Numbered from the stretch's first letter, positions 1-7,504 are shown. The stretch is 8,961 nt of DNA from an uncultured Planctomycetota bacterium (GCA_947311175.1 CAMZKK010000040.1:1-8961); one strand, 5' to 3'. A program made the numbers and translations. The notes: generated from the sequence alone by a model not told the origin.

Positions 1-9
1 AAAATTGTG

Positions 10-57
10 ATGAGATAATTGTAATTACTTATCTTGTTATCGACCATCTCATTTTTT
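10..57 (+). terminator. possible weak terminator hairpin at the window edge
   Basis: A 7-bp inverted repeat pairs ATGAGAT (10-16) with ATCTCAT (46-52) around a 29-nt loop, and a run of six T follows on the plus strand (52-57). The orientation would suit a plus-strand gene ending left of the window. It also overlaps the stop codon of the minus-strand PAS gene. The stem is AT-rich and the loop long, and a competing inner pairing exists (GATAA 14-18 with TTATC 29-33), so this is only a weak candidate. Confidence 0.22.
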
Positions 58-1203
58 ATGTCCAAGGTAGGCACTTGGGAGTTGAATCCGCCGAACATTA
101 GTTTTTAAAAGTTTTTCTTCCGCTTTTTTCTGTTTGCTAATATCAATAAATGTCTCAAGAAGACACGGCTCTCCATGATAGGTGAATGGTTTTACTGATT
201 TTAGTACTGGAATGCTCTCTCCATCAGTAGTCAGCATCGTTCTTTCGCTATTATCTATAGACATTTTTAAATCTATTATCGGGCACTTTCCTTGATCTGA
301 ATGGCAGATAAATTTATGACAGATTTGATCAAGCATTTTTTTAGAGGTTGTGTTTGTCATTCTTCCTGCTGTAGAATTTGCAAATACAATTTTTTTGCTT
401 TTGATATTTACAATAATAATTCCTGCTTGAATTGCTTCAAAAATATTGAAATAATCTTGGGTGAGTTGTTGGTCCCTTTTGCGCATCGCAAAAATATCTT
501 CTTTGGTTGTTTTTAGGATGTCTTTAAATATTGATAATGGATTATCGGCTGAGAGTATTTCGTCAATTACTTTTAGCTCGTGGTCGATGTATGGGATTGT
601 ACCCATAAGGGTAATGAATTCATCAATGTGTTTTTTATTTATTGAATATTGGTGACTATTATTCGTTTGTGCTATGTTTGTGTTTGATAAATTTTTGTCT
701 GAATAGCTATTACTACTAATTATTTTTTGCCCTTTACTGATTGCTTCTTTGTAGTTACTTGCTGAATCAAAAATAATTGAGGTTCGGTAAATTCTTGTTC
801 CTGCCAACATTATTGCTCGCATCCATAGTGGTGGATTACATAAAACAAATCCTGCAATATTGTTTTCCGCATTTTGATAATACTCTTTTTGTTTAATGAT
901 TTCCGTACGCGGTGCTCTACCGGTCAGGTTTGTCAAATCACGAATTTCAACCCACGGTTTTTTGATATTTACTTTCTTTGCAAACTCGTTTAGTAGCTCA
1001 TAGTATCCTTTGATGTCTGAAAATGCCATGCTTCCGGCACATTGAATATACAGAATTGAAGTGCCGATTTTTTTTATATTGAATGTGTAGTTGTCATTGA
1101 TTTTCACCTCGGTGAAATCTTCAAGCTCTATTGTTTGGAGCCCGGTTTCTGCACAGGTGTATTCTTTTTTGCCATTGTTAAATTTTTTAGTGCTTGATTT
1201 CAT
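49..1203 (-). CDS. PAS-domain signalling protein without an output domain
   Basis: A 384-residue protein ending in a PAS domain (about 250-360). The PAS domain carries the FANSTAG-type core and a Cys cluster (C295, C300, C307, the last in GKCPI), then the typical IDISKQKKAEE exit helix. In the family such a domain normally feeds a histidine kinase or GGDEF domain, but here the protein stops about 20 residues later. Residues about 40-162 form an alpha/beta segment that resembles STAS/SpoIIAA-like domains in pattern; this is a weak inference. Residues about 163-190 are a polar Asn/Ser-rich linker. There is no signal peptide or membrane segment, so it is probably cytoplasmic. The ATG lies 3 nt after the stop of the hybrid kinase gene with no clear Shine-Dalgarno site, which suggests translational coupling. 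It is the last gene of the minus-strand run. Likely role: sensory or adaptor partner of the kinase. The ligand is unknown. Confidence 0.8.
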   Translation of the reverse strand: MKSSTKKFNNGKKEYTCAETGLQTIELEDFTEVKINDNYTFNIKKIGTSILYIQCAGSMAFSDIKGYYELLNEFAKKVNIKKPWVEIRDLTNLTGRAPRTEIIKQKEYYQNAENNIAGFVLCNPPLWMRAIMLAGTRIYRTSIIFDSASNYKEAISKGQKIISSNSYSDKNLSNTNIAQTNNSHQYSINKKHIDEFITLMGTIPYIDHELKVIDEILSADNPLSIFKDILKTTKEDIFAMRKRDQQLTQDYFNIFEAIQAGIIIVNIKSKKIVFANSTAGRMTNTTSKKMLDQICHKFICHSDQGKCPIIDLKMSIDNSERTMLTTDGESIPVLKSVKPFTYHGEPCLLETFIDISKQKKAEEKLLKTNVRRIQLPSAYLGHKK

Positions 1204-1206
1204 TGG

Positions 1207-3729
1207 TTAGATTGATTCTGCCTTTAAATTCTTTTCAATTAATGATAGCAGAGATGTTGGAGAGAATGGCTTTGTTAGTAAGTTTTTGATTTGATATTTT
1301 TCCATAAGCTCTTTGACACTTGAATCAACCCTGCCGGTAATTACAATCCATTGCGGTTCTTTTATTGTTGCGTCTTTTTTTATTTGTTCAATCATTTTCC
1401 ATCCATCTAAAAATGGCATTTGGAGGTCAGTTATTACTAAGTCACATTCTTTTTCTCTTAGGCAGTCTATTCCTTTTTTACCATTTTCAGCACATCTTAT
1501 ATTTGCCCCTGTTGGGGTAAGAGTTATCCGCATTATGTCTCTAAGTACCGGCTCGTCATCAACTATCAAGATATTAATTCCAAGCAAACAGTTGGTCGCT
1601 GTTTTTTTTTGAGGAAGAATTGTGGTTGGAGATTTTTGTTTTTTTGAATTGGGGATAAATATGGTGAAGGTAGAACCTTTGCCTTCTTCACTATTTACGG
1701 TAATTCTTCCACCATGCTCTCTGATTATGGTCTCTGATGTGCTGAGTCCTAAGCCAGTGCCGGTGATAGATTTCTGGGTAGATTTAATATCTTTGCAAAA
1801 TTGACCTTTGGTAGAATATAATGGCTGAAAGATTTTTTGGATATTTTCAGGCGAGATTCCTGAGCCGGTATCGGTTATCGTGCACCAACTTTCTTCACTG
1901 TTTGAGTCTGTGGTTATGGTTATCCTCTTTTCTTCAACATCTCGCATTGCATGGTCGGCATTTATTATTATATTTAAGATGACTTGGCTAATATCACCCT
2001 TTCTCACTTCTATTTTTTCAGTATCATTGTATTCAAGAACAACGGTAACTCCGGTGGTTTCAAGTTCATGTTTTATTAGTTTGATGGTTTTAGTAACTAC
2101 CTCTTTGATTCGGCATGGTTCTTGTTCGGGCCTGCTAAGGCGAGAAAAATCGGTAAGTCTTGCTGCCAAATCTGAAGAATCACTAGCAGCCTCGGAGATT
2201 GCTTCTACATAATTTCGCAATCTGTCATCTATATTTTTTTTGTTAAGTATTAAGTGGGTATAACCCAAAATAGCCATATTTATATTGTTGAAATCATGGG
2301 CAATGCCACCGGCAATAAGCCCCATTACCCGCTGTCTTTCTGTGGCTGTTATGGCAGATTGAGCGGTTTTTAATTTCTCTGCCGACGTTGATAAGGAGTT
2401 TTCGATGTTAAATATTCTGACTGCCGATTCTAAGTAGTTTCTTAATTCTCTTTTGTTGTATGGTTTTAAAATGAAGTTATCAGCCCCTGAATTTAAAATC
2501 TCATCATTTTCGTTTATAGTGTCTTTGTCATTCATTATGATAATGTATTGATAGGTCGTAGGGTAGTTGATTCTCAAAGTATTGCAAATTTGATTTACAT
2601 TGTTTGTTTGTAAATTTTTATTAATGATAATTATTTTTTGAGTTGGCTTATCGTTTCTTATCGAAAGTAGTTTGTTGCTATTGTTTGAATCTTGAACAGG
2701 ATATCCCCCGCTATGTATCAGTCCTGCTAAAGATGTCCTTTGTTGGTCATTGCTATCAAGGATAAATACCGGCGGCCTGTTGGGATTGTGATTTTTGGCA
2801 TTGTTATTGATTTCTGCTATTGAAACGGCAGGCAGAGTTTGACTGCTAGTTTTTTCGACATACATATCTTTGTCGGCATTTTCAATCCATTCTGACACAG
2901 ATGATATCTTGTTGTTAAGAGATGATATCCCTATTGAAAGTCCGATTCCAAGCTCAGGCTTATCTGAAATAGGGTTGTCTCTTATTGTCTTTAGAATCCG
3001 TTTTTTGATTTCATTGCCTTCAGTGATTGATGCTTCAATCAGGATTGCCATAAATTCATCACCACCATATCTAATGCAGATGTCGCTATCTCTTAATGCT
3101 GATGATAGTATTTGAGCAGTCTTGGTTAGGATTTGATCGCCGTAGTTATGGCTGACAAGGTCATTTGCTTTTTTGAAGTTATTGATGTCAATAAAGAGTA
3201 GGGATGAGTTATTGCCGTATCTTTTGTGCCTTGCAAGCTCTCTGTCTAAGACATCGAGTCCGTATCGACGATTGAAAAGCCCGGTAAGAGGGTCGGTCTT
3301 GCTTAGTTTTGATAATGTTGAGTTTTCATTCTGTAGTGTCATCCCCCTTTGATTTACAGCTACCCATACCTTGACAATCGCCTGCAGCTCTCGGAGATCA
3401 AAGGGTTTGGGTATTACAAAATTTGCCCCTGCTTTATAGTAATTTAGTAAGCATTCTTGTTGAGTCAAGGCACTTATAAATATTATTGGCAGGGTGTCCC
3501 ACTCGCTATGTTTTCTTATAGATTCACATATTTCAATGCCACTTCTTGTTGGCATATTTTGGTCAAGCAAGATAATGTTTGGTTTTCTATTTTGTAGCTC
3601 TTCTTCTATTTTGTTAGGATCTGTAATGGCGAATACTTTGTAGTTGCTACCTAATGCTATGGTAATAAAATCGCAAACTTCTTTGTCGTCATCCACCAAT
3701 AAAATTATTGCTTTCCCTTGATCTTTCAA
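1207..3729 (-). CDS. hybrid histidine kinase/diguanylate cyclase (REC-GGDEF-pseudoREC-HisKA-HATPase-REC)
   Basis: An 840-residue soluble protein with no membrane segment. Positions count from the TTG start. REC1 (about 8-125) has acidic residues 13-15, phospho-acceptor D56, S86 and K108. The GGDEF domain (about 140-295) has DPLTGLFNRR at 146-155, YGGDEF at 221-226 and an inhibitory-site RxxD at 213-216, so c-di-GMP synthesis with product feedback is expected. A second receiver (about 320-435) has Asn370 at the phospho-acceptor position. The kinase has H478 in an HDFNN H-box (NtrB-like), N-box N590, G1 box DTGSG and G2 box GTGLGL. REC3 (about 715-840) has D724/D725, D768, T798 and K820. Start choice: TTG at 3729 follows GGGAG with a 6-nt spacer. 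A GTG at 3807 would add 26 residues and overlap the receiver gene by 68 nt. Likely role: phosphorelay hub with c-di-GMP output. Confidence 0.93.
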   Translation of the reverse strand: MKDQGKAIILLVDDDKEVCDFITIALGSNYKVFAITDPNKIEEELQNRKPNIILLDQNMPTRSGIEICESIRKHSEWDTLPIIFISALTQQECLLNYYKAGANFVIPKPFDLRELQAIVKVWVAVNQRGMTLQNENSTLSKLSKTDPLTGLFNRRYGLDVLDRELARHKRYGNNSSLLFIDINNFKKANDLVSHNYGDQILTKTAQILSSALRDSDICIRYGGDEFMAILIEASITEGNEIKKRILKTIRDNPISDKPELGIGLSIGISSLNNKISSVSEWIENADKDMYVEKTSSQTLPAVSIAEINNNAKNHNPNRPPVFILDSNDQQRTSLAGLIHSGGYPVQDSNNSNKLLSIRNDKPTQKIIIINKNLQTNNVNQICNTLRINYPTTYQYIIIMNDKDTINENDEILNSGADNFILKPYNKRELRNYLESAVRIFNIENSLSTSAEKLKTAQSAITATERQRVMGLIAGGIAHDFNNINMAILGYTHLILNKKNIDDRLRNYVEAISEAASDSSDLAARLTDFSRLSRPEQEPCRIKEVVTKTIKLIKHELETTGVTVVLEYNDTEKIEVRKGDISQVILNIIINADHAMRDVEEKRITITTDSNSEESWCTITDTGSGISPENIQKIFQPLYSTKGQFCKDIKSTQKSITGTGLGLSTSETIIREHGGRITVNSEEGKGSTFTIFIPNSKKQKSPTTILPQKKTATNCLLGINILIVDDEPVLRDIMRITLTPTGANIRCAENGKKGIDCLREKECDLVITDLQMPFLDGWKMIEQIKKDATIKEPQWIVITGRVDSSVKELMEKYQIKNLLTKPFSPTSLLSLIEKNLKAESI

Positions 3730-3740
3730 CTGTTTCTCCC
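3727..3740 (-). promoter_or_regulatory. ribosome binding site and TTG start deciding the hybrid kinase N-terminus
   Basis: GGGAG (3740-3736) lies 6 nt before a TTG codon (3729-3727). Its first G is the last base of the upstream receiver gene's TAG stop, so termination and re-initiation would be coupled. Starting here places REC1 a few residues from the N-terminus, as is usual. The upstream in-frame GTG (3807) and ATG (3783) have no properly spaced Shine-Dalgarno site. Confidence 0.6.
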
Positions 3741-4177
3741 TAACACCTGAGGTATCCCAAATCTTTGCGGCAGGTATTGCCATAATATAAGCATTTCTTG
3801 CAATCACTACCCTTGCCGGTGGTAATGAGATAATTAATCAGTTGTTGCATTATTTCAACCTTGCATGGTTTCTCGACAATACAGTCAACTCCACAATCTT
3901 TAATGTCAGAAATCTCCCAGTTGCTTAAATTGCCTGAAAATACCATAATCGGTGTGTCTGGTATCTTTTCTTGCAGTGTCCAAGCCAACGACACTCCGCT
4001 TTCTCCCGGCATAGTGATATCAAGAATTGCTAGTTTTATGTCACTATTTAAAATGCTGTTATCTTTTAGAACCTCTGCGGTGTTGGCATAAGATATTGGT
4101 GTGTATCCCTGCTTCTTGCTTAGCAGAGAAAGCAACTGTCTGATTTCAAGATTGTCATCAACTATCAAAACGCTCAT
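3740..4177 (-). CDS. single-domain response regulator with a cysteine-rich tail
   Basis: A 145-residue CheY-like receiver. It has the acidic pair D7/D8, phospho-acceptor D53 in LDITMPG, S81 at the switch Ser/Thr position and K103 in the EKP motif. All the key residues are present, so it should accept a phosphoryl group. No DNA-binding or enzymatic domain follows. Instead the last 20 residues carry four cysteines (C126, C129, C136, C145) with a CxxC pair, which could bind a metal or respond to redox; this is inferred from spacing only. The gene begins 24 nt after the GH13 stop and ends 10 nt before the proposed hybrid kinase start. The AAGGA upstream of its ATG is rather distant (about 14 nt). 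Likely role: phosphate shuttle or sink for the adjacent kinase, or an effector acting by protein contact. Confidence 0.9.
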   Translation of the reverse strand: MSVLIVDDNLEIRQLLSLLSKKQGYTPISYANTAEVLKDNSILNSDIKLAILDITMPGESGVSLAWTLQEKIPDTPIMVFSGNLSNWEISDIKDCGVDCIVEKPCKVEIMQQLINYLITTGKGSDCKKCLYYGNTCRKDLGYLRC

Positions 4178-4201
4178 TTTAAATTATTAAATCCTTGTCT
4201 G

Positions 4202-5467
4202 TTATGATAAGATTGCTGCGCCCCAAGGTGCTAACACAATTTCATGTTCTTTGATTGTTACCTCACCGGCAATTACATTGGTGCTTGCAAGTCCTGATAC
4301 TTCCTTTAGCCTATCAAGGCTACAGTTATGGGTTTGTCCGTAGAGATTTAGAAGGATTGTTACGCTTTGACTTCTATCTAAGGTGCTTTTCTTTAATACC
4401 ATAATATTGTCAGTTCCAACATCCATTTTTTCAATATAATTATCTTCTTGAAATACTCGATGAGTTGCCTTGATTTTATTGATGTTTTTGATATGTTCCG
4501 TCAAGTCTTCATTGATGCCTTCCCAATCCTCTGGTTTTGATTTTACTACATGGCAAGTTTTTTTAAATCCGTATTCGAATCCGGAGACAATCATCACTCC
4601 ACTAGTGATTAAAGCGGTAAAGGTGTAGTGTTGTTTTACTCTCGCTACATCACCTCGATATTCTTCCATTAAGCGTTCGGTATCGTGTGATTCAGGAAAG
4701 CAAATAGAACGGGTTTTTCCAGCACCGTCACGCAATTGGTCGAGGAACCAATCTCCTCGAAAATCCCACCATTTTCCAGAATTAAAAGTATAGTCGAAAC
4801 CTGCTTGAGTGAGCGCAAGGTTGTCTTCAAATGGACAGCCTAGACTTTCTGCAAAAAATGTGCAGTCTTCATGTAAATCTTTTGCTCTACCGATTATTAG
4901 TCGCCATAAGTCTGTGGGGACTTGATAGGCTGCATCGCATCTGAATCCTCGAACACCAAGGTCGAGCATTTTCTTTACCAGTTGCCACCAGTATTCATAT
5001 AGCCCGGCTTTGTCGGGGCTGTTTTCATTGTCAATTTCAGCCAAATCACCCCATATTACCCAATGACCATTGTCCATTGCCCCAGGGTGGGCAATAGTGC
5101 CATCTTCTAACCATTTAAACCAATCACGATGCTCTTCGAGTAGTGGAGAATCATGGGCTGTGTGATTGATAACCAAATCAACAATCACCTCAACTCCTTT
5201 TTCTTTGCTTCTTTTTACAAATTCTGCAAAGGCTGCAAACTGCTCCTCCGTCTTTTCAAATGGGAAGAAAGTTTGGTTTAGTTTATCATAATCTCTGATT
5301 GAATATAGACTTCCAGATTCACCCGGAAATTGGATAGGGTTTAAGAATACCCAATTAAAGCCCATTTCATAGGCACGGTCAACATGCGGTATCCATTTGT
5401 CAACACTGCCGACAATAGGAGCAAATAGGTTGTAAATAAATGGTAAGTTTTGAGGAGTTGTAGTCAT
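4202..5467 (-). CDS. GH13 alpha-amylase-family enzyme, cytoplasmic
   Basis: A 421-residue (beta/alpha)8 GH13 protein. Conserved region I is DLVINHT (97-103). Region II is GFRCDAA with nucleophile D178, region III is FFAESLG with acid/base E207, and region IV is ESHDTER with transition-state stabiliser D262. The catalytic set is therefore complete. A small beta-rich C-terminal domain (about 340-421) follows. With no signal peptide it should act in the cytoplasm on glucan or maltooligosaccharide. Hydrolase or transglycosidase cannot be decided, and the region II text does not match GlgE as I know it. The ATG has a good ribosome site (AAAGGA, 5475-5480, 7-nt spacer). A 110-nt gap separates it from tadA upstream, while the receiver gene follows 24 nt downstream. 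It is the only metabolic enzyme within the signalling run, suggesting glucan turnover tied to the kinase system. Confidence 0.9.
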   Translation of the reverse strand: MTTTPQNLPFIYNLFAPIVGSVDKWIPHVDRAYEMGFNWVFLNPIQFPGESGSLYSIRDYDKLNQTFFPFEKTEEQFAAFAEFVKRSKEKGVEVIVDLVINHTAHDSPLLEEHRDWFKWLEDGTIAHPGAMDNGHWVIWGDLAEIDNENSPDKAGLYEYWWQLVKKMLDLGVRGFRCDAAYQVPTDLWRLIIGRAKDLHEDCTFFAESLGCPFEDNLALTQAGFDYTFNSGKWWDFRGDWFLDQLRDGAGKTRSICFPESHDTERLMEEYRGDVARVKQHYTFTALITSGVMIVSGFEYGFKKTCHVVKSKPEDWEGINEDLTEHIKNINKIKATHRVFQEDNYIEKMDVGTDNIMVLKKSTLDRSQSVTILLNLYGQTHNCSLDRLKEVSGLASTNVIAGEVTIKEHEIVLAPWGAAILS

Positions 5468-5526
5468 GGATAATTCCTTTCAATGATAATCTTACAGTTG
5501 CTTGTTATTGTTGTCCTTTGTGCTAA

Positions 5527-5556
5527 ATAATATTACAATATGGTATTAAATCATAA
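5527..5556 (-). promoter_or_regulatory. weak candidate promoter before the GH13 gene
   Basis: In the AT-rich 110-nt gap between tadA and the GH13 gene, the minus strand has TATTAT (5532-5527) as a fair -10. The best -35 is poor (TTATGA, 5556-5551, 18-nt spacer). A local start is possible, but read-through from the upstream operon is equally likely because no terminator hairpin is visible in the gap. Confidence 0.25.
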
Positions 5557-5577
5557 ATTTATGTAAATGTTAAAATT

Positions 5578-6126
5578 CTATGATTTGGGATTATTGTTTT
5601 TTCGTTTTCTTTTTTCTGCAAAAAATGAGGTTAAAATGTTAGAGCATTCCTCTTCCATAATACCTTGCTCAACCTCTACTTTGTGATTTAGTTCATTGCA
5701 ACCGAGAACATCCATCACCGAGCCACACGCTCCAGCTTTATAATCCCAAGCACCAAATACCAATCGAGATATTCTCGCAAGAACAATTGCTCCGGCACAC
5801 ATAGCGCATGGTTCAAGGGTTACATAAATTGTTGCTCCATAAAGTCTCCAGCTTTCAAGTGAGGCACTTGCTTGTGTAATGGCAAGTATTTCTGCGTGGG
5901 CAGTTGGGTCTTGCAGGGTTTCCCGTTGATTGAAGGCAGAGCCGATAACCTCTCCGTTGATGGCTATAATTGCCCCTACCGGAACCTCATCGGTAGCATA
6001 GGCATTTTCTGCGAGATTGAAGGCACGCTGCATCATTATCTTGTCAGGATGGTCAAGGTAGTTTATTGGTTGAATTGATCGTCCTGTCAGTCCTTGGTGT
6101 TTTTTTAAATCAGTATTGCTAGTCAT
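5578..6126 (-). CDS. tadA: tRNA adenosine(34) deaminase TadA
   Basis: A 182-residue zinc-dependent deaminase that converts adenosine to inosine at the wobble position of tRNA-Arg(ACG), allowing it to read CGU/CGC/CGA codons. The zinc ligand and proton-shuttle motif is HAE (H77, E79), and the second zinc motif is PCAMC (C107, C110). Substrate-loop features such as DEVPVGAII (46-54) and the N-R-E segment near 66-69 fit TadA rather than a cytidine or guanine deaminase. About 30 N-terminal residues precede the usual start of the fold (near M31/M32), and a basic Lys/Arg/Asn tail ends the protein. The ATG overlaps the phosphatase stop by one base (TAATG) and has no strong Shine-Dalgarno site, so translation by coupling supports the longer start. 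An essential housekeeping gene inside a signalling operon. Confidence 0.95.
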   Translation of the reverse strand: MTSNTDLKKHQGLTGRSIQPINYLDHPDKIMMQRAFNLAENAYATDEVPVGAIIAINGEVIGSAFNQRETLQDPTAHAEILAITQASASLESWRLYGATIYVTLEPCAMCAGAIVLARISRLVFGAWDYKAGACGSVMDVLGCNELNHKVEVEQGIMEEECSNILTSFFAEKRKRKNNNPKS

Positions 6127-7382
6127 TATTTTTTTCGTTCAATCGAGATTAATGTTATGTCGTTTTGCAATACCGGCATTTTTGTATGTTCGATAAGTTC
6201 GTTCATAATGAGCTCTGAAGATGGTTTGCCTTCCTGCAATGCTTGAAAGATGCACCCTTCAAGAGCCAGTTGGCTAATTGCAACTCCGTTGTCATTTATG
6301 CAAGAAGCTAAGCCATCGGTATGAGCCAAGATTGAGCCATTAGAACAAAATTCCATTTCGGTTTCTTCATATCTATAACTGGAAAGAATTCCTAATGGGG
6401 TGGCACTTCGATTTTCAAGATGGGTAATTTCTATTTTCGCAGGGCAGGCTAAATATACTCTGATGTTGCCGGCACTGGCAAATTTTAAGGTATTGTTTAG
6501 ATAATCTATTTTGATTAAGGCGAGATTTACTAAAAAACCACTTCGTCGTTGATTAGCCAATATGCTGTTGAGTTTGGTTAAGGTTTTTCCCGGACCGATA
6601 TTTTCGCCCAATATCCCTCGTAATTCCATAATCGTTCGAGCGATATTCATTCCTGCTTCAACCCCTTTGCCAGAGGTTTTCCCAATAGCGACAATAAAGC
6701 TGTTTGAAGATACTTTTAATACATCATAAAAATCACCACCCATTTCCAGTGATGAATTGTTATTTACTGTAACCTTGTAATCTCGCAGTGATGGAATTTC
6801 GGTTGGGGTAAAGCATCTTCTTAAAGAATGTGCATGCTGCATTGCCATTTCCATTCTTTCTCTGTCCATTATGTCTTGATTTGGAATGGTTCCACCGGTA
6901 GATAAAACAAAGATTGAGGTGATTGCCTTGGCAAACTCTCGTTCATCATCGCTAAATGGGTAGTTATCTGCTCTTCTTGATGCAATTAACACCCCGATAA
7001 CATTGTCTTGATAAATCATTGGCAGGCAAATTGTTTTATCTTTTGAGTTAAGCTTGTCTTTATTCGTGGCAAAGATAAGTCCGGGATTTTGTTCAAAAAT
7101 CATTTGTCCATTATTATCGAAAAGTTCATCCATTGTGGTTATGTTCATACATTCAATAGGTTTAAGGGTTTTGGGATTGATTCCTAACGCCTGATTGGGG
7201 TATAAAACCAAGCCTTGTTCGTCAAACAAAAAGGTTGCCATAATGTCGGCACTTAGTCCGGAGGCACTAATTGCCAAGCATCTGGTTATTATTCTATCTA
7301 GTGGGGCACCGGTAGATAAAATTTGGCAGATATCGGCAAGAGCTTTAAATCCGCCCTCGTTATTGCTTTTGATTTTTTCCAT
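6126..7382 (-). CDS. GAF-SpoIIE (PP2C-type) serine/threonine phosphatase
   Basis: A 418-residue soluble protein. An N-terminal GAF-like sensory domain (about 12-160) and a short helical linker (about 170-195) lead into a SpoIIE/RsbU-type PPM phosphatase domain (about 200-416). Metal-site motifs are visible as MGGDFYDV (D217, D220), HTDG (D356) and QND (D408). The motif that usually reads GDxSGKG here reads IGKTSGKG, so the normal metal-binding Asp is Lys235. Relatives dephosphorylate anti-sigma-antagonist (STAS) proteins in partner-switching, but no separate STAS gene or anti-sigma kinase lies in the window; the N-terminal region of the PAS protein is at best a distant candidate. The gene starts 2 nt after the short ORF stop, with AAGGA (7399-7395) about 12 nt before the ATG, and overlaps tadA by one base. 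It is driven by the strong promoter at 7505-7533. Confidence 0.92.
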   Translation of the reverse strand: MEKIKSNNEGGFKALADICQILSTGAPLDRIITRCLAISASGLSADIMATFLFDEQGLVLYPNQALGINPKTLKPIECMNITTMDELFDNNGQMIFEQNPGLIFATNKDKLNSKDKTICLPMIYQDNVIGVLIASRRADNYPFSDDEREFAKAITSIFVLSTGGTIPNQDIMDRERMEMAMQHAHSLRRCFTPTEIPSLRDYKVTVNNNSSLEMGGDFYDVLKVSSNSFIVAIGKTSGKGVEAGMNIARTIMELRGILGENIGPGKTLTKLNSILANQRRSGFLVNLALIKIDYLNNTLKFASAGNIRVYLACPAKIEITHLENRSATPLGILSSYRYEETEMEFCSNGSILAHTDGLASCINDNGVAISQLALEGCIFQALQEGKPSSELIMNELIEHTKMPVLQNDITLISIERKK

Positions 7383-7384
7383 AA

Positions 7385-7471
7385 TTATTTTTTATCCTTA
7401 ATTTCTGAGGCTGTATCTTTTAGAGTATTGATTTGAGATTCATTCGTAGTTTTTTTCAGCTTGTTTGACAT
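7385..7471 (-). CDS. short 28-residue ORF leading the operon
   Basis: An ATG at 7471 opens a 28-codon frame ending in TAA (7387-7385), two bases before the phosphatase ATG. The peptide starts MSNKLKKTTNESQ and is Lys/Asn/Thr/Asp-rich, hydrophilic and predicted helical, with no hydrophobic segment. Upstream on the minus strand is AAGGAG then AAGGTGAT, a good match to the 16S anti-Shine-Dalgarno, and the ORF is the first frame downstream of a near-consensus promoter. An in-frame TAG directly before the ATG excludes a longer form. No known family is recognised. It may be a genuine small protein or a leader peptide whose translation feeds the phosphatase gene by coupling. Confidence 0.5.
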   Translation of the reverse strand: MSNKLKKTTNESQINTLKDTASEIKDKK

Positions 7472-7493
7472 CTATCACCTTACTCCTTATAAT
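7465..7493 (+). promoter_or_regulatory. consensus sigma-70 promoter for argS
   Basis: TTGACA (7465-7470), a 17-nt spacer and TATAAT (7488-7493) match the sigma-70 consensus at every position. The predicted start is near 7500, giving an argS leader of about 53 nt. The -35 overlaps the start codon of the minus-strand short ORF, and the spacer overlaps its ribosome binding site. Confidence 0.85.
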
Positions 7494-7504
7494 GTTTTAT
7501 TGTA

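Noticed and set aside
301..655. Plus-strand open frames opposite the PAS gene
   Set aside because: They are shadows of the PAS coding frame, without start signals or family resemblance.
3730..3807. Extended hybrid kinase start at GTG 3807 or ATG 3783
   Set aside because: It would overlap the receiver gene by up to 68 nt, lacks a well-spaced Shine-Dalgarno site and adds residues outside the receiver fold. TTG 3729 with GGGAG fits better.
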